From Actinomycetota bacterium (lineage in GTDB: Bacteria > Actinomycetota > Thermoleophilia > Gaiellales > Gaiellaceae), in contig JACCTK010000329.1 of assembly GCA_013812465.1 (NCBI GenBank), positions 1 through 6,164 of the forward strand: a stretch of 6,164 nt of DNA, given 5' to 3'. Below the pieces are notes generated by a model, which saw only the letters and a program-made list of their open reading frames with translations, was not told the DNA's origin and did not search any database. Position 1 is the first letter of the stretch; each line of letters opens with the position of its first letter. A program made the translations under genes and the position numbers. Shown here in pieces: positions 1 through 6,164 of this stretch.

Positions 1-43
1 CTTCTTCCTCGCGCTCCTCACGATGCCGTTGCGCCGCGGCTAG
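1..43 (+). CDS. C-terminal tail of an upstream hydrophobic protein (partial)
   Basis: Reading from base 2, the frame encodes FFLALLTMPLRRG and ends at a TAG at 41-43, four bases before the methyltransferase ATG. A run of hydrophobic residues followed by a short basic tail is what the last transmembrane helix of an inner-membrane protein looks like. In a polysaccharide locus this could be a flippase, an O-antigen ligase-type protein or a membrane glycosyltransferase, but thirteen residues cannot decide. The tight spacing to the next start and the shared strand suggest the same operon. The call rests only on composition and spacing; the frame could be open by chance over such a short distance. 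Confidence 0.45.
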   Translation, partial: FFLALLTMPLRRG

Positions 44-47
44 CCGT

Positions 48-707
48 ATGGCCGCATCCGACCCTGCATATGTCGCGCTCAACGAACGCCCGCACGGCGG
101 GCACGTGAAGCTGCTCGCCCTCGTGGGCTCGGACAAGCACGTGCTCGACGTCGGCTGCTCGAGCGGCTATCTCGCTCGGCCCTTGGTCGAGCGCGGCTGC
201 ACCGTCGTCGGAATCGAGCAGGACAAGGTGGCGGCCGAGGCCGCACGAGAGGTGTGCGCCGAGGTGCTCGTCGGCGATGCGGAGACGATGGAGCTGCCGT
301 TTCTCGAAGGCTCGTTCGACGTCGTAGTGTGCGGCGACCTGATCGAGCATCTGCGCGAGCCCGAGCAGTTCCTGGCTCGCGTCCGGCCGCTGCTGCGAGA
401 AGGCGGCCGCCTCGTTCTGACGACGCCGAACGTCGCGAACTGGACGATGCGCCTCGGGCTCCTCGTGGGGCGCTGGCGCTATACCGAGCGCGGGATCCTC
501 GATCGCACCCACCTCCATCTCTTCACGCGCCGCACCCTCGTCGAGACGCTTGGGCGTGCGGGCTACCGCGTCGTCGTGTTCGACTACACCGTCCCGGTTC
601 CCGGTATCGGAGTACCCGTGGTAGAGCGAGCCGCACACGCGATCGGTCGCCTGCGGCCTCCACTCTTCGCATATCAGTTCGTGGTCGCAGCGACCCCGAT
701 CCGATGA
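48..707 (+). CDS. Class I SAM-dependent methyltransferase, surface-glycan type
   Basis: A 219-residue soluble protein with a Rossmann-type methyltransferase fold, predicted to transfer a methyl group from S-adenosylmethionine. Visible motifs are the glycine-rich SAM loop VLDVGCSSG (residues 32-40), an acidic residue for the ribose hydroxyls at the end of strand 2 (E57 in VVGIEQD), GDAET (76-80, adenine side), GDLIEHL (96-102) and the LTTPNVAN strand-4/5 region (124-131). The segment GILDRTHLHLFT (149-160) is typical of UbiG/Methyltransf_11-like enzymes found beside glycosyltransferases. The ATG at 48 lies four bases after the preceding stop, has no clear Shine-Dalgarno sequence, and leaves a normal N-terminal helix before motif I. 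The stop overlaps the next start as ATGA, so the two are probably co-translated. The acceptor is unknown: a sugar hydroxyl or lipid-linked glycan is inferred only from the neighbours, and small-molecule O- or C-methylation is equally possible. Confidence 0.88.
   Translation: MAASDPAYVALNERPHGGHVKLLALVGSDKHVLDVGCSSGYLARPLVERGCTVVGIEQDKVAAEAAREVCAEVLVGDAETMELPFLEGSFDVVVCGDLIEHLREPEQFLARVRPLLREGGRLVLTTPNVANWTMRLGLLVGRWRYTERGILDRTHLHLFTRRTLVETLGRAGYRVVVFDYTVPVPGIGVPVVERAAHAIGRLRPPLFAYQFVVAATPIR
704..707 (+). other. ATGA stop-start overlap (translational coupling)
   Basis: The TGA that ends the methyltransferase (705-707) overlaps the ATG of the glycosyltransferase (704-706). The preceding bases show no Shine-Dalgarno-like purine tract. 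This fixes the start at 704, because the first residues MISVVIPVKD are the canonical beginning of a GT2 domain. The in-frame extension upstream to 254 is an Arg/Pro-rich translation of the methyltransferase gene. Termination-reinitiation would keep the two products near a fixed ratio. Confidence 0.8.
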
Positions 708-2827
708 TCTCCGTCGTCATCCCGGTCAAGGATGGGGGCCTCGATCTCGTCCGCTGCCTCGAGGCCATCCTGCGGCAGCAAGTAGACGAAGACGTAGAGG
801 TCGTCGTCGTGGACTCCGGTTCCAGCGACGGCAGCGCCGAGCGCGCGCGCGGGCTCGGCGCGCGCGTGCACGAGATCCTCCCCGAGGAGTTCACCCACGG
901 GGGAGCGCGGAATCTCGGCGCCGAGCTCGCGCGCGGCGACGTCATCGTCTTCACCTCCCAGGACGCGTACGCAGTGGACGAGCGCTGGCTCGCCGCACTC
1001 GTCGCCCCACTCCGCGAGAGCGCCACTGTCGCCGGCGTCTACGGCCGTCAGCTCCCACACGAGGAGGCGATCCCGTCCGAGCGGTACTTCCTCGACTTCC
1101 TGTATGGGCCGGAGGCTCGCAGACAGCGCCTCACCGACCCGGACCGGCTCAGCTTCCAGGCGACGCTCTTCTCGAACGTGAACTCGGCTGTGCCGCGTGC
1201 CGTGCTGGAGCGGTATCCCCTCGCAGCCGACGTCATCATGAGCGAGGACCAAGAGTGGTCGAGGCGAGTCCTGCTCGCAGGTCTGGAGATCGTGTACGAG
1301 CCGCGCGCAGCGGTTCGGCACTCTCACGCCTACACGATCGCTGGCGCGTTCCGGCGCTTCTTCGACTCCGGCGTGTCGGCAGACCGCGCGTACGTGAGCG
1401 AGGCGCCCTCGTCTCGGCTCGCCCTGCGCGAGGCCGGGTTTCGCTATGCGCTCGGCGAGATCGCCTGGCTCTGGCGCACGGGGAGGAGGCGCTGGCTGCC
1501 CTATGCCGCCGTCTACGAGTCGGCCAAGTTCGCGGGTCTCCAACTAGGGCTGCGCCACCGCCGGATTCCAGTCCCGGTCAAGCGGCGGCTCTCTGGGCTG
1601 TCGGCCCATTGGGGCGAGGGGGCTTCGCCTAGCCGATCGCAGAAGTCCTCGAAGCCCCGGGTCTGCCTCGTCTACGACCACCTCTTCCCCCAGACCGTCG
1701 GCGGCGCCGAGCGGTGGATGCGCGATCTCGCGCTCCATGTCGCGGCGACCGGACACGACGTGACGTACGTGACCATGCGGCACTGGGACGAGGCTGAGCG
1801 CCCGAATCTCGCAGGAGTACGTGTGCTCGGGCTCACTCCGGCAGGTCGCGTATACCGGCGCGAGCGGCGCACGCTGATGCCTCCTGTCCGCTTCGGGCTC
1901 GCCGTCGCGCGCCACCTCTGGCGCCACGGATCGGAGTACGACATCGTCCACATGGCGTCGTTTCCGTACTTTCCCCTCCTGGCGGCGAGCGCCATCGGAC
2001 GGCGTCGCAAGTACGCGCTCGTCGTGAACTGGCTCGAGATCTGGACGAAGGAGTACTGGCGTCGCTACGCGGGAGTGTCGATCGGGACGATCGGCTGGCT
2101 GGTGCAGCAGACGTGCGTGGTCATGCCGCACACGGCCTACTGTTTCTCGCGTCTGCACGCGGAGCGGCTTTTAGAAGCCGGGTACTCCGGGACACCCGTG
2201 CTCCTCCCAGGCCTCTACGCTGGGCCAGTGCACGCGGCGCCGGTTGCCGAGGTCGATCCAGCACTCGTCGTCTACGCAGGACGCCACGTGCAGGAGAAGC
2301 GCGTCGGCCATCTCGTCCGCGCCTTCGCGCGAGCCCGCGAACGCAACCCACAGCTTCGTCTGGAGCTGTATGGAGACGGTCCGGAGCGAGCGCACGTCGA
2401 GGAGCTCGCGCGCACGCTCGAGCTCGACTCGTCGGTGCTGCACCACGGCCGCCGACCTGAGGATGAGGTCACCGACGCGATAGCGAGAGCTGCTTGCCTC
2501 GTAACCGCTTCCGAGCGCGAGGGCTATGGCCTCGTTGTCGTCGAAGCTGCCGCACAGGGCACACCCAGCGTCGTCGTCGCAGGCCCAGAGAACGCTGCGA
2601 CGGAGCTCGTTCGGGACGGTGTCAACGGAGCAGTGGCGCCCGACGTCTCGCCCGACAGCCTCGCGAGCGCGATCGAGCGAGTCCTAGAGGCCGGGCCGAC
2701 CCTCCGGAAGTCCACGGCGACCTGGTTTGCCGAGAACGCCCGAACGCTGAAGATCGACACGTCGCTCGAGCTCGTCGTCGAGGGTTACGCGCAGGTACTC
2801 ACGCGGGTTCCGTCAACTCGAGAATGA
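704..2827 (+). CDS. Fused GT2-GT4 glycosyltransferase (two complete domains in one chain)
   Basis: A 707-residue cytoplasmic or membrane-associated protein with two glycosyltransferase modules. Residues 1-303 are a full GT-A fold family 2 enzyme of the rhamnosyltransferase-like group: MISVVIPVKD, DSGSSDG (37-43), TSQDA (84-88, DXD-equivalent), NVNSA (158-162), SEDQEW (180-185, probable catalytic base), RHSH (205-208), and the characteristic tail ESAKFAGLQLGLRHRR...KRRLS. Residues about 319-700 are a GT-B fold family 4 enzyme: CLVYDHLFPQTVGGAERW (acceptor-side glycine loop, 321-338), GRHVQEKRV (526-534, donor phosphate Arg/Lys), the EX7E motif E606-E614 within EREGYGLVVVE, and GPENAATELV (627-636). 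Between them lies a Ser/Lys/Gly-rich linker. There is no in-frame ATG, GTG or TTG near the GT4 beginning, so GT4 cannot easily be made alone. GT2 and GT4 proteins are usually separate, each about 300-400 residues. The inferred role is sequential addition of two sugars to a lipid-linked glycan; the donors are unknown. Confidence 0.9.
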   Translation: MISVVIPVKDGGLDLVRCLEAILRQQVDEDVEVVVVDSGSSDGSAERARGLGARVHEILPEEFTHGGARNLGAELARGDVIVFTSQDAYAVDERWLAALVAPLRESATVAGVYGRQLPHEEAIPSERYFLDFLYGPEARRQRLTDPDRLSFQATLFSNVNSAVPRAVLERYPLAADVIMSEDQEWSRRVLLAGLEIVYEPRAAVRHSHAYTIAGAFRRFFDSGVSADRAYVSEAPSSRLALREAGFRYALGEIAWLWRTGRRRWLPYAAVYESAKFAGLQLGLRHRRIPVPVKRRLSGLSAHWGEGASPSRSQKSSKPRVCLVYDHLFPQTVGGAERWMRDLALHVAATGHDVTYVTMRHWDEAERPNLAGVRVLGLTPAGRVYRRERRTLMPPVRFGLAVARHLWRHGSEYDIVHMASFPYFPLLAASAIGRRRKYALVVNWLEIWTKEYWRRYAGVSIGTIGWLVQQTCVVMPHTAYCFSRLHAERLLEAGYSGTPVLLPGLYAGPVHAAPVAEVDPALVVYAGRHVQEKRVGHLVRAFARARERNPQLRLELYGDGPERAHVEELARTLELDSSVLHHGRRPEDEVTDAIARAACLVTASEREGYGLVVVEAAAQGTPSVVVAGPENAATELVRDGVNGAVAPDVSPDSLASAIERVLEAGPTLRKSTATWFAENARTLKIDTSLELVVEGYAQVLTRVPSTRE
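1613..1657 (+). other. Interdomain linker joining GT2 and GT4
   Basis: Codons 304-318 encode GEGASPSRSQKSSKP, a low-complexity, flexible, basic sequence with no secondary-structure signature. It follows directly on what is normally the natural C-terminus of GT2 rhamnosyltransferase-like proteins (KRRLSGLSAHW) and precedes what is normally the N-terminus of GT4 proteins (RVCLVYD). A purine run GAGGGGG at 1616-1622 resembles a ribosome binding site but has no start codon at a suitable distance. It could be a relic of a former intergenic region or simply Gly codons. Confidence 0.65.
2799..2827. other. Tail-to-tail overlap of two convergent genes
   Basis: The glycosyltransferase TGA (2825-2827, + strand) lies inside the last codons of the membrane-protein gene, whose own TGA is at 2799-2801 (- strand). 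The two coding regions therefore share 29 bp. The last residues of both proteins (TRVPSTRE and LELTEPA) are poorly conserved types of tail. No hairpin followed by a T-tract is present for either direction, so any intrinsic terminator would have to lie inside the opposite gene. Confidence 0.8.
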
Positions 2828-4676
2828 CGAGCTCGTCTCCCCGGAAAACCGTCGTCCCACCGAGATCCGCTTCGACATTCGGCGTGCAGCGCGGGTCTAC
2901 GAGGACATAGCGCACGCCGAGCTCCTCGGCAAGGCGTCGGCCTTCGGGCCCGCCTCGCAGCACGGACTTGGCGGCGCGGGCCTCGGGAACGAGCTTGGTG
3001 AAGCCGACCTGCCAGTCCTCGAACGCAATCGTCGTCGGCCATTGCACGAGGTACGGAACCCGGACGCCGAGACAGCCGTCGGCGACGACCAGCGAGCGAC
3101 CATCAGCGTCCGCTTCGCCGAGCACGACCCGGAGCTCCCTGAGCGTGTCGACCGTCTCGGACCTCTCCTCGCCGCCCTCGAGCACGCGCTCCGGCAGTCG
3201 GAACCCGATCGAGCTGTGCGCGATGTACGCGGCGGCGATGACATAGACCGAGACGGACAACCAGCGCGGCCGCATCCGGGCGACGGCGATTCCGATCATT
3301 ACCACGAGCGCCGGAGCGATGTAATAGACGACGCGCCGGTACTCGAAAGCGACGTGGATGCGCCAGAGCTGGCTGACGAGGATCGACGAGAGCATCAGGC
3401 CGGCGACAGCAACGAGCGCGCGATCGCGCCGAAGGTCGCGATTCCAGACGACGAGCGCCAGGCTTGCGGCGGCGAGCCCGAGAAACGGCCACGAGAAGTA
3501 GTACTCGAGGGTGCCTGAGTCGAGCCAGTCCGAGTCGTAGAAGTGGTAGCTCACGGGTGAGCCCAACTCGGCTGCTTGCTGCCTGGCTTGGACGATCACC
3601 CCAGCCCCGAGAACACCTCCCGCGGCAACTCCCGCGAGCACCTGCTTCGCCATCCCTTCCCGCCACCACGACCGCGCGCCCGCTCGAGCGACCAGCCCAC
3701 CGAAGACGTCTCCCAGGAGGATCAGGGCAAGCAGCACCGCGACCAGTCCCGCGCTCACCGAGTGCATCACGGCGACGGCGGCCAGGGAGAAGCCGAGCAG
3801 CCCGATCACCCGTAGGTCGCGTCGGCCTCGATACTGGAGGCCGAGCGCGAGAACGACGAGCGGGAGAAAGAGAAGCCCGAGCGTCGTGGCGAGACCGTGC
3901 CAGTACAGAGGCTCCAGATGGGTGGGGGCGACGGCGTATGCCGCGGCTGCCACGAGCCCCGCTCCTACACCCCAGAGTGCCGCCACAGCCGCGTAGATGG
4001 CGAGGGGTGTCAGCGCGACCGCGACGGCAAGACCCCTAACAAACGATTCCGACGAGACCCCGTCGAGGATCCGCATGCTCCCGTAGATCGCACCGACGCC
4101 CGGGTAGCTGCCGAGCGTGCGAACCTCTCCGACACCGTAGGGGTTGTCGGGCGCCAAGCTACCCTGCGCCTCGATCTCGTCGGCTTGGAGCAGGTAGTAG
4201 CCCCAGTCCGAGCCAGGAGGCGGGAACGGATCGACGACGTCCCAGCCCGCGGCGAGCGAGACGCAGAAGATTCCCGCGAGCGCAGCTATCGCGAGTCCCT
4301 CCTTCGGCGACCACCGAGACGCCTCCTGGGCAGCGCGTTCCCGTCGCCGTAGCGCTCCGGCCACGCTCACGAGCAGGGCGACGAGACCGAGCACCGCGAG
4401 CCTGATCGAGAGCTCGGTGAGCCGAACGCCGACGAGCGAGACCGTCGTCAGCAGGATCGCGAACGACCCGACTGCGAGCGCCGGCAGAACAGCCAGGTGG
4501 AGCGAAAACCTGCCGAGCTCGTCCGGGAGAAACGGGAAGAGCGAGATCCCGCAGACGGCGAGCAGCAGGAACGTCGCGCCGGGATACGGGTCTCCGACGA
4601 TAAGCCGGATGGCGGTGTCGAGTGCGAGGAGGGCCACCGCCGCGACACCCTCACGCGGCAGCCGGTTCAGCCTCAC
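2799..4676 (-). CDS. Polytopic membrane protein, probable GT-C-type glycosyltransferase
   Basis: A 625-residue integral membrane protein with about 13-15 hydrophobic helices, for example near residues 11-28, 33-50, 58-82, 92-108, 127-144, 213-232, 262-280, 308-325, 345-362, 395-411, 420-436, 448-467 and 472-488. It ends in a soluble C-terminal domain of about 135 residues. After the fifth helix comes an external-type loop, DPFPPPGSDWGYY (149-161), continuing through ADEIEAQGSLAP and SYPG. This acidic, aromatic pattern resembles GT-C enzymes and DUF6541-like proteins, where a loop Asp or Glu is catalytic; D157 is a candidate. Such enzymes use polyprenyl-phosphate sugars on the outer face. The GTG at 4676 is chosen because it overlaps the preceding TGA as GTGA; the in-frame extension to 4859 is Arg-rich shadow translation of the enolase-type gene. 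Family membership is judged from topology and loop pattern only, so a non-catalytic membrane role remains possible. Confidence 0.78.
   Translation of the reverse strand: MRLNRLPREGVAAVALLALDTAIRLIVGDPYPGATFLLLAVCGISLFPFLPDELGRFSLHLAVLPALAVGSFAILLTTVSLVGVRLTELSIRLAVLGLVALLVSVAGALRRRERAAQEASRWSPKEGLAIAALAGIFCVSLAAGWDVVDPFPPPGSDWGYYLLQADEIEAQGSLAPDNPYGVGEVRTLGSYPGVGAIYGSMRILDGVSSESFVRGLAVAVALTPLAIYAAVAALWGVGAGLVAAAAYAVAPTHLEPLYWHGLATTLGLLFLPLVVLALGLQYRGRRDLRVIGLLGFSLAAVAVMHSVSAGLVAVLLALILLGDVFGGLVARAGARSWWREGMAKQVLAGVAAGGVLGAGVIVQARQQAAELGSPVSYHFYDSDWLDSGTLEYYFSWPFLGLAAASLALVVWNRDLRRDRALVAVAGLMLSSILVSQLWRIHVAFEYRRVVYYIAPALVVMIGIAVARMRPRWLSVSVYVIAAAYIAHSSIGFRLPERVLEGGEERSETVDTLRELRVVLGEADADGRSLVVADGCLGVRVPYLVQWPTTIAFEDWQVGFTKLVPEARAAKSVLRGGPEGRRLAEELGVRYVLVDPRCTPNVEADLGGTTVFRGDELVILELTEPA
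4673..4676 (-). other. GTGA stop-start overlap (translational coupling)
   Basis: On the minus strand the TGA of the enolase-superfamily gene (4675-4673) overlaps a GTG (4676-4674) in the frame of the membrane protein. Translation from this GTG gives MRLNRLPREG followed immediately by the first hydrophobic helix, a normal start for a membrane protein. No Shine-Dalgarno motif is evident upstream. The overlap is the main argument for this start. Confidence 0.75.
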
Positions 4677-5842
4677 TCGGCCGGCCAGGAGTGCTCGCGG
4701 AGGACGTCCTCCCGCACTTCGACCCCCCAGCCCGGGCCTGCGGGCACGCGCAGCTCCCCGTTCACGATCTCCGGTACGGCAGTGACGAGCTCGTCGCGCC
4801 ACGGCACGTCGTCGACGTCGAGCTCGAGGATGCGCGCGTTCGGGATCGCTGCGCACCACTGGGCGGCAATGAAGGTGGCGAGGTGCGAGTAATAGTTGTG
4901 CGGGGCGCAGTTGACCTCGAACGTCTCCGCAAGGTCGGCGATCTTCTTGGCCTGGTGGAACCCGTTCCAGATCACGTCCACCGACGCCACGTCCATCCCG
5001 CCCGCCGCCAGGAAGGGCCGGAATCCGCGGCTGCCGTAGAGATTTTCCCCGGAGCAGATCGGCATCGGCGCGACGTGCCGCACGTGCGCTAGTGCGGCGG
5101 GATCGAAGAGATCGACCTCGAGCCAGAGGAGGTCGAACGGCTCGAGCGCCCGTGCCACGCGAACGCAGCCCTCCGGCTCGAGGTTGAAGTTGAGGTCGAC
5201 GATCGGACGCGCCGCGTCCCCGGTTCCCTCCTGGAACGCCTCCAGCAGGCGGACGAGCGCCTCGGTGATCTCCTCGGCGTTCTGTGTCCCTCCGCCTTCT
5301 CCGAAGCCCGGCATCAGCACCTGCGGCGCGTCGCCCGGAACGACGACGTTCGTCTTGAACGCGCGGTACCCGCGCTCGACGACTTCACGCCCGAGCGACA
5401 CCACGTCGTCGTACGACGCGAGCTTGGGCGTGGCGGTAACCTCCCACGCGCGCGCCCTCGTCGTCCCGCAGTGCGACCAATAGAGCGGGATCGTCTCGCG
5501 CGTCGGACCGCCGAAGAGCTCGTAGACGGGAACCTCGAGCGCCCTTGCCTTGATGTCGAGGAGGGCGTTCTCGACCCCCGCGATCGCCTTCGCGATGACC
5601 GACCCGGGACTCTGCCTCGTATGGCGGTAGAGATCCCAGTAGATCCGCTCGCCGGCGCGCGGATCGCGCCCGACCACGACCGGGGCGATGTCTTCGACGA
5701 TCCCGGCGAGGCCGCGCGGCGAGCCGTGCGAGTCCGTGATCTCCGCCCAGCCGACCAGCCCGTCCTCGGTGGTCGCCTTGAGGAAGATCCAGGGCCGCCA
5801 GCCGGCGTCGCAGAAGAGCGTCTCCAGGCTTGCGACCTTCAC
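4673..5842 (-). CDS. Enolase-superfamily enzyme, mandelate racemase/muconate lactonizing type, probable sugar-acid dehydratase or epimerase
   Basis: A full-length 389-residue cytoplasmic enzyme. The N-terminal capping domain (about 1-125) starts MKVASLETLF and contains the substrate-loop residues GWRPW (14-18) and VGWAEITDSHG (30-40). The barrel domain follows. Metal ligands are D216 (VDLNFN), E242 (LLWLEVD) and E266 (CSGENLYG), with the usual spacing of about 25 residues. The expected His-Asp dyad is H315 (CAPHNYYSH) and D289 (SVDVIWNG). Mg2+-assisted proton abstraction next to a carboxylate, leading to dehydration or epimerisation of an acid sugar, follows from family membership. The usual KXK on strand 2 reads KTN (K163, N165), and the residue two after D216 is Asn, not the His seen in galactonate dehydratase. 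The exact substrate cannot be assigned. The GTG start at 5842 lies 11 bp after the preceding stop and gives the standard family N-terminus; no clear Shine-Dalgarno is seen. Confidence 0.9.
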   Translation of the reverse strand: MKVASLETLFCDAGWRPWIFLKATTEDGLVGWAEITDSHGSPRGLAGIVEDIAPVVVGRDPRAGERIYWDLYRHTRQSPGSVIAKAIAGVENALLDIKARALEVPVYELFGGPTRETIPLYWSHCGTTRARAWEVTATPKLASYDDVVSLGREVVERGYRAFKTNVVVPGDAPQVLMPGFGEGGGTQNAEEITEALVRLLEAFQEGTGDAARPIVDLNFNLEPEGCVRVARALEPFDLLWLEVDLFDPAALAHVRHVAPMPICSGENLYGSRGFRPFLAAGGMDVASVDVIWNGFHQAKKIADLAETFEVNCAPHNYYSHLATFIAAQWCAAIPNARILELDVDDVPWRDELVTAVPEIVNGELRVPAGPGWGVEVREDVLREHSWPAE

Positions 5843-5853
5843 GGCGGCGAAGC

Positions 5854-6164
5854 CTAACGACCGTTCTCGAGCCGCTGGAGAACGTGCACCCGCCCGACGC
5901 GCTCGACCTCGACGAAGCCAAGTCGACGCAGCAGTCGCTTGATGGTCGAAAGATCCTCTGGTGGCGAGTATCCGCCCGACGGGAGGACGTCGAGGTCACG
6001 GTAGGCGACGAAACGCACACGCTCGGCACGCTCTGCAAGCTCAGCGGTCGTGAGCGAGGTGCCCCACTCCGCTGAGAGGAACGGCTCCGGAAGCGAGTAC
6101 ACCTCGACTCTTTGACTGAGGTGCGCGATCAGGCTCCAGGTCGCCGCGACCGGCGCGTCGCGCG
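5854..6164 (-). CDS. C-terminal part of a DUF2079-like or GT-C-like membrane protein (5' end outside window)
   Basis: This minus-strand frame stays open to the window edge and ends at a TAG at 5856-5854, giving 102 complete residues. They begin RDAPVAATWSLIAHLSQRVE and continue VYSLPEPFLSAEWG. The pattern 'alanine-rich strand, then HLSQR, then VYSLP' is what I recall from the extracytoplasmic C-terminal domain of DUF2079 membrane proteins (usually PHLS.R..vY.FP), where it follows about ten helices. The end, RLLRRLGFVEVERVGRVHVLQRL, is a typical closing helix and strand of such domains. A GTG at 6102 would give an 82-residue protein, but the conserved pattern starts upstream of it, so it is not the true start. 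The gene lies just upstream of the enolase-type gene on the same strand and is probably in its operon. The DUF2079 assignment is by memory of the motif and is moderate. Confidence 0.65.
   Translation of the reverse strand, partial: RDAPVAATWSLIAHLSQRVEVYSLPEPFLSAEWGTSLTTAELAERAERVRFVAYRDLDVLPSGGYSPPEDLSTIKRLLRRLGFVEVERVGRVHVLQRLENGR

Noticed and set aside
18..638. A 206-codon open frame on the minus strand opposite the methyltransferase
   Set aside because: It mirrors a clear SAM-methyltransferase gene and its translation has no motif or normal composition.
254..703. In-frame upstream extension of the GT2-GT4 protein
   Set aside because: The added 150 residues are Arg/Pro-rich and lie wholly within the methyltransferase gene in another frame. 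The ATGA overlap at 704 gives the canonical GT2 N-terminus.
841..870. GCGCGC-rich tract considered as a repeat or structural element
   Set aside because: It encodes the ordinary GT2 sequence ERARGLGARVHE using Arg and Ala codons; no repeat unit extends beyond this.
674..1543. A 289-codon open frame on the minus strand opposite the GT2 domain
   Set aside because: It is antisense to well-conserved GT2 motifs. Its translation is Arg/Glu/Asp/His-rich with no recognisable domain, and long antisense frames are expected at this GC content.
2826..2837. Perfect 12-base palindrome GACGAGCTCGTC at the end of the glycosyltransferase gene, considered as a terminator or operator
   Set aside because: It has no loop and no T-tract. 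The same 12 bases recur at 4784-4795 inside the enolase-type gene, in both cases encoding Asp-Glu-Leu-Val on the minus strand, so common codon choice explains it.
3042..4352. Several plus-strand open frames (3042-3518, 3464-4039, 3897-4352) opposite the membrane protein
   Set aside because: They are antisense to a continuous hydrophobic protein, are rich in Arg, Pro and Ser, and show no domain, start context or operon logic.
4677..4859. In-frame upstream extension of the 625-residue membrane protein
   Set aside because: The extra 61 residues are Arg-rich and overlap conserved C-terminal codons of the enolase-type gene. The GTG at 4676 overlaps its stop and leads straight into the first helix.
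5471..5857. A 128-codon plus-strand open frame opposite the start of the enolase-type gene
   Set aside because: It is a mirror of the conserved capping domain, with an Arg/Asp-rich translation and no recognisable motif.

Overview
This is a 6.2 kb, high-GC, almost completely coding stretch. Codon use is GC-rich and Arg/Ala/Val-rich. At least two of the starts are GTG, and none of the starts I could place has a clear Shine-Dalgarno sequence. Together these suggest a high-GC bacterium, most likely an actinomycete-type lineage; a deep-branching group such as Thermoleophilia is possible, but that is a guess. No rRNA, tRNA, CRISPR, insertion sequence or plausible promoter is visible.

The left half (about 1-2827, + strand) is the end of a compact surface-glycan operon. 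It holds the last few codons of a hydrophobic protein, a class I SAM-dependent methyltransferase (48-707), and a 707-residue protein that joins a complete GT2 glycosyltransferase to a complete GT4 glycosyltransferase (704-2827). The methyltransferase stop and the glycosyltransferase start overlap as ATGA.

The right half (about 6164-2799, - strand) is a second compact operon running toward the first. It holds the C-terminus of a DUF2079-like or GT-C-like membrane protein (cut by the window edge), an enolase-superfamily enzyme of the mandelate racemase type (5842-4673), and a 625-residue multi-spanning membrane protein resembling GT-C glycosyltransferases (4676-2799). The last two genes overlap as GTGA. 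The two operons converge, and their final coding regions overlap tail to tail by 29 bp.

Taken together, the window looks like part of a locus for an exported or cell-surface polysaccharide or glycolipid. Cytoplasmic GT2 and GT4 domains would add sugars from nucleotide donors, the methyltransferase could cap or decorate, and polyprenyl-phosphate-sugar-dependent membrane enzymes would act on the outer face. The enolase-superfamily enzyme is the unexpected member: such enzymes normally act on free sugar acids in catabolism, yet here it is translationally coupled to a membrane protein. The most notable points are the GT2-GT4 fusion and this enzyme's unusual active-site combination. I see no clearly new defence or mobile system.
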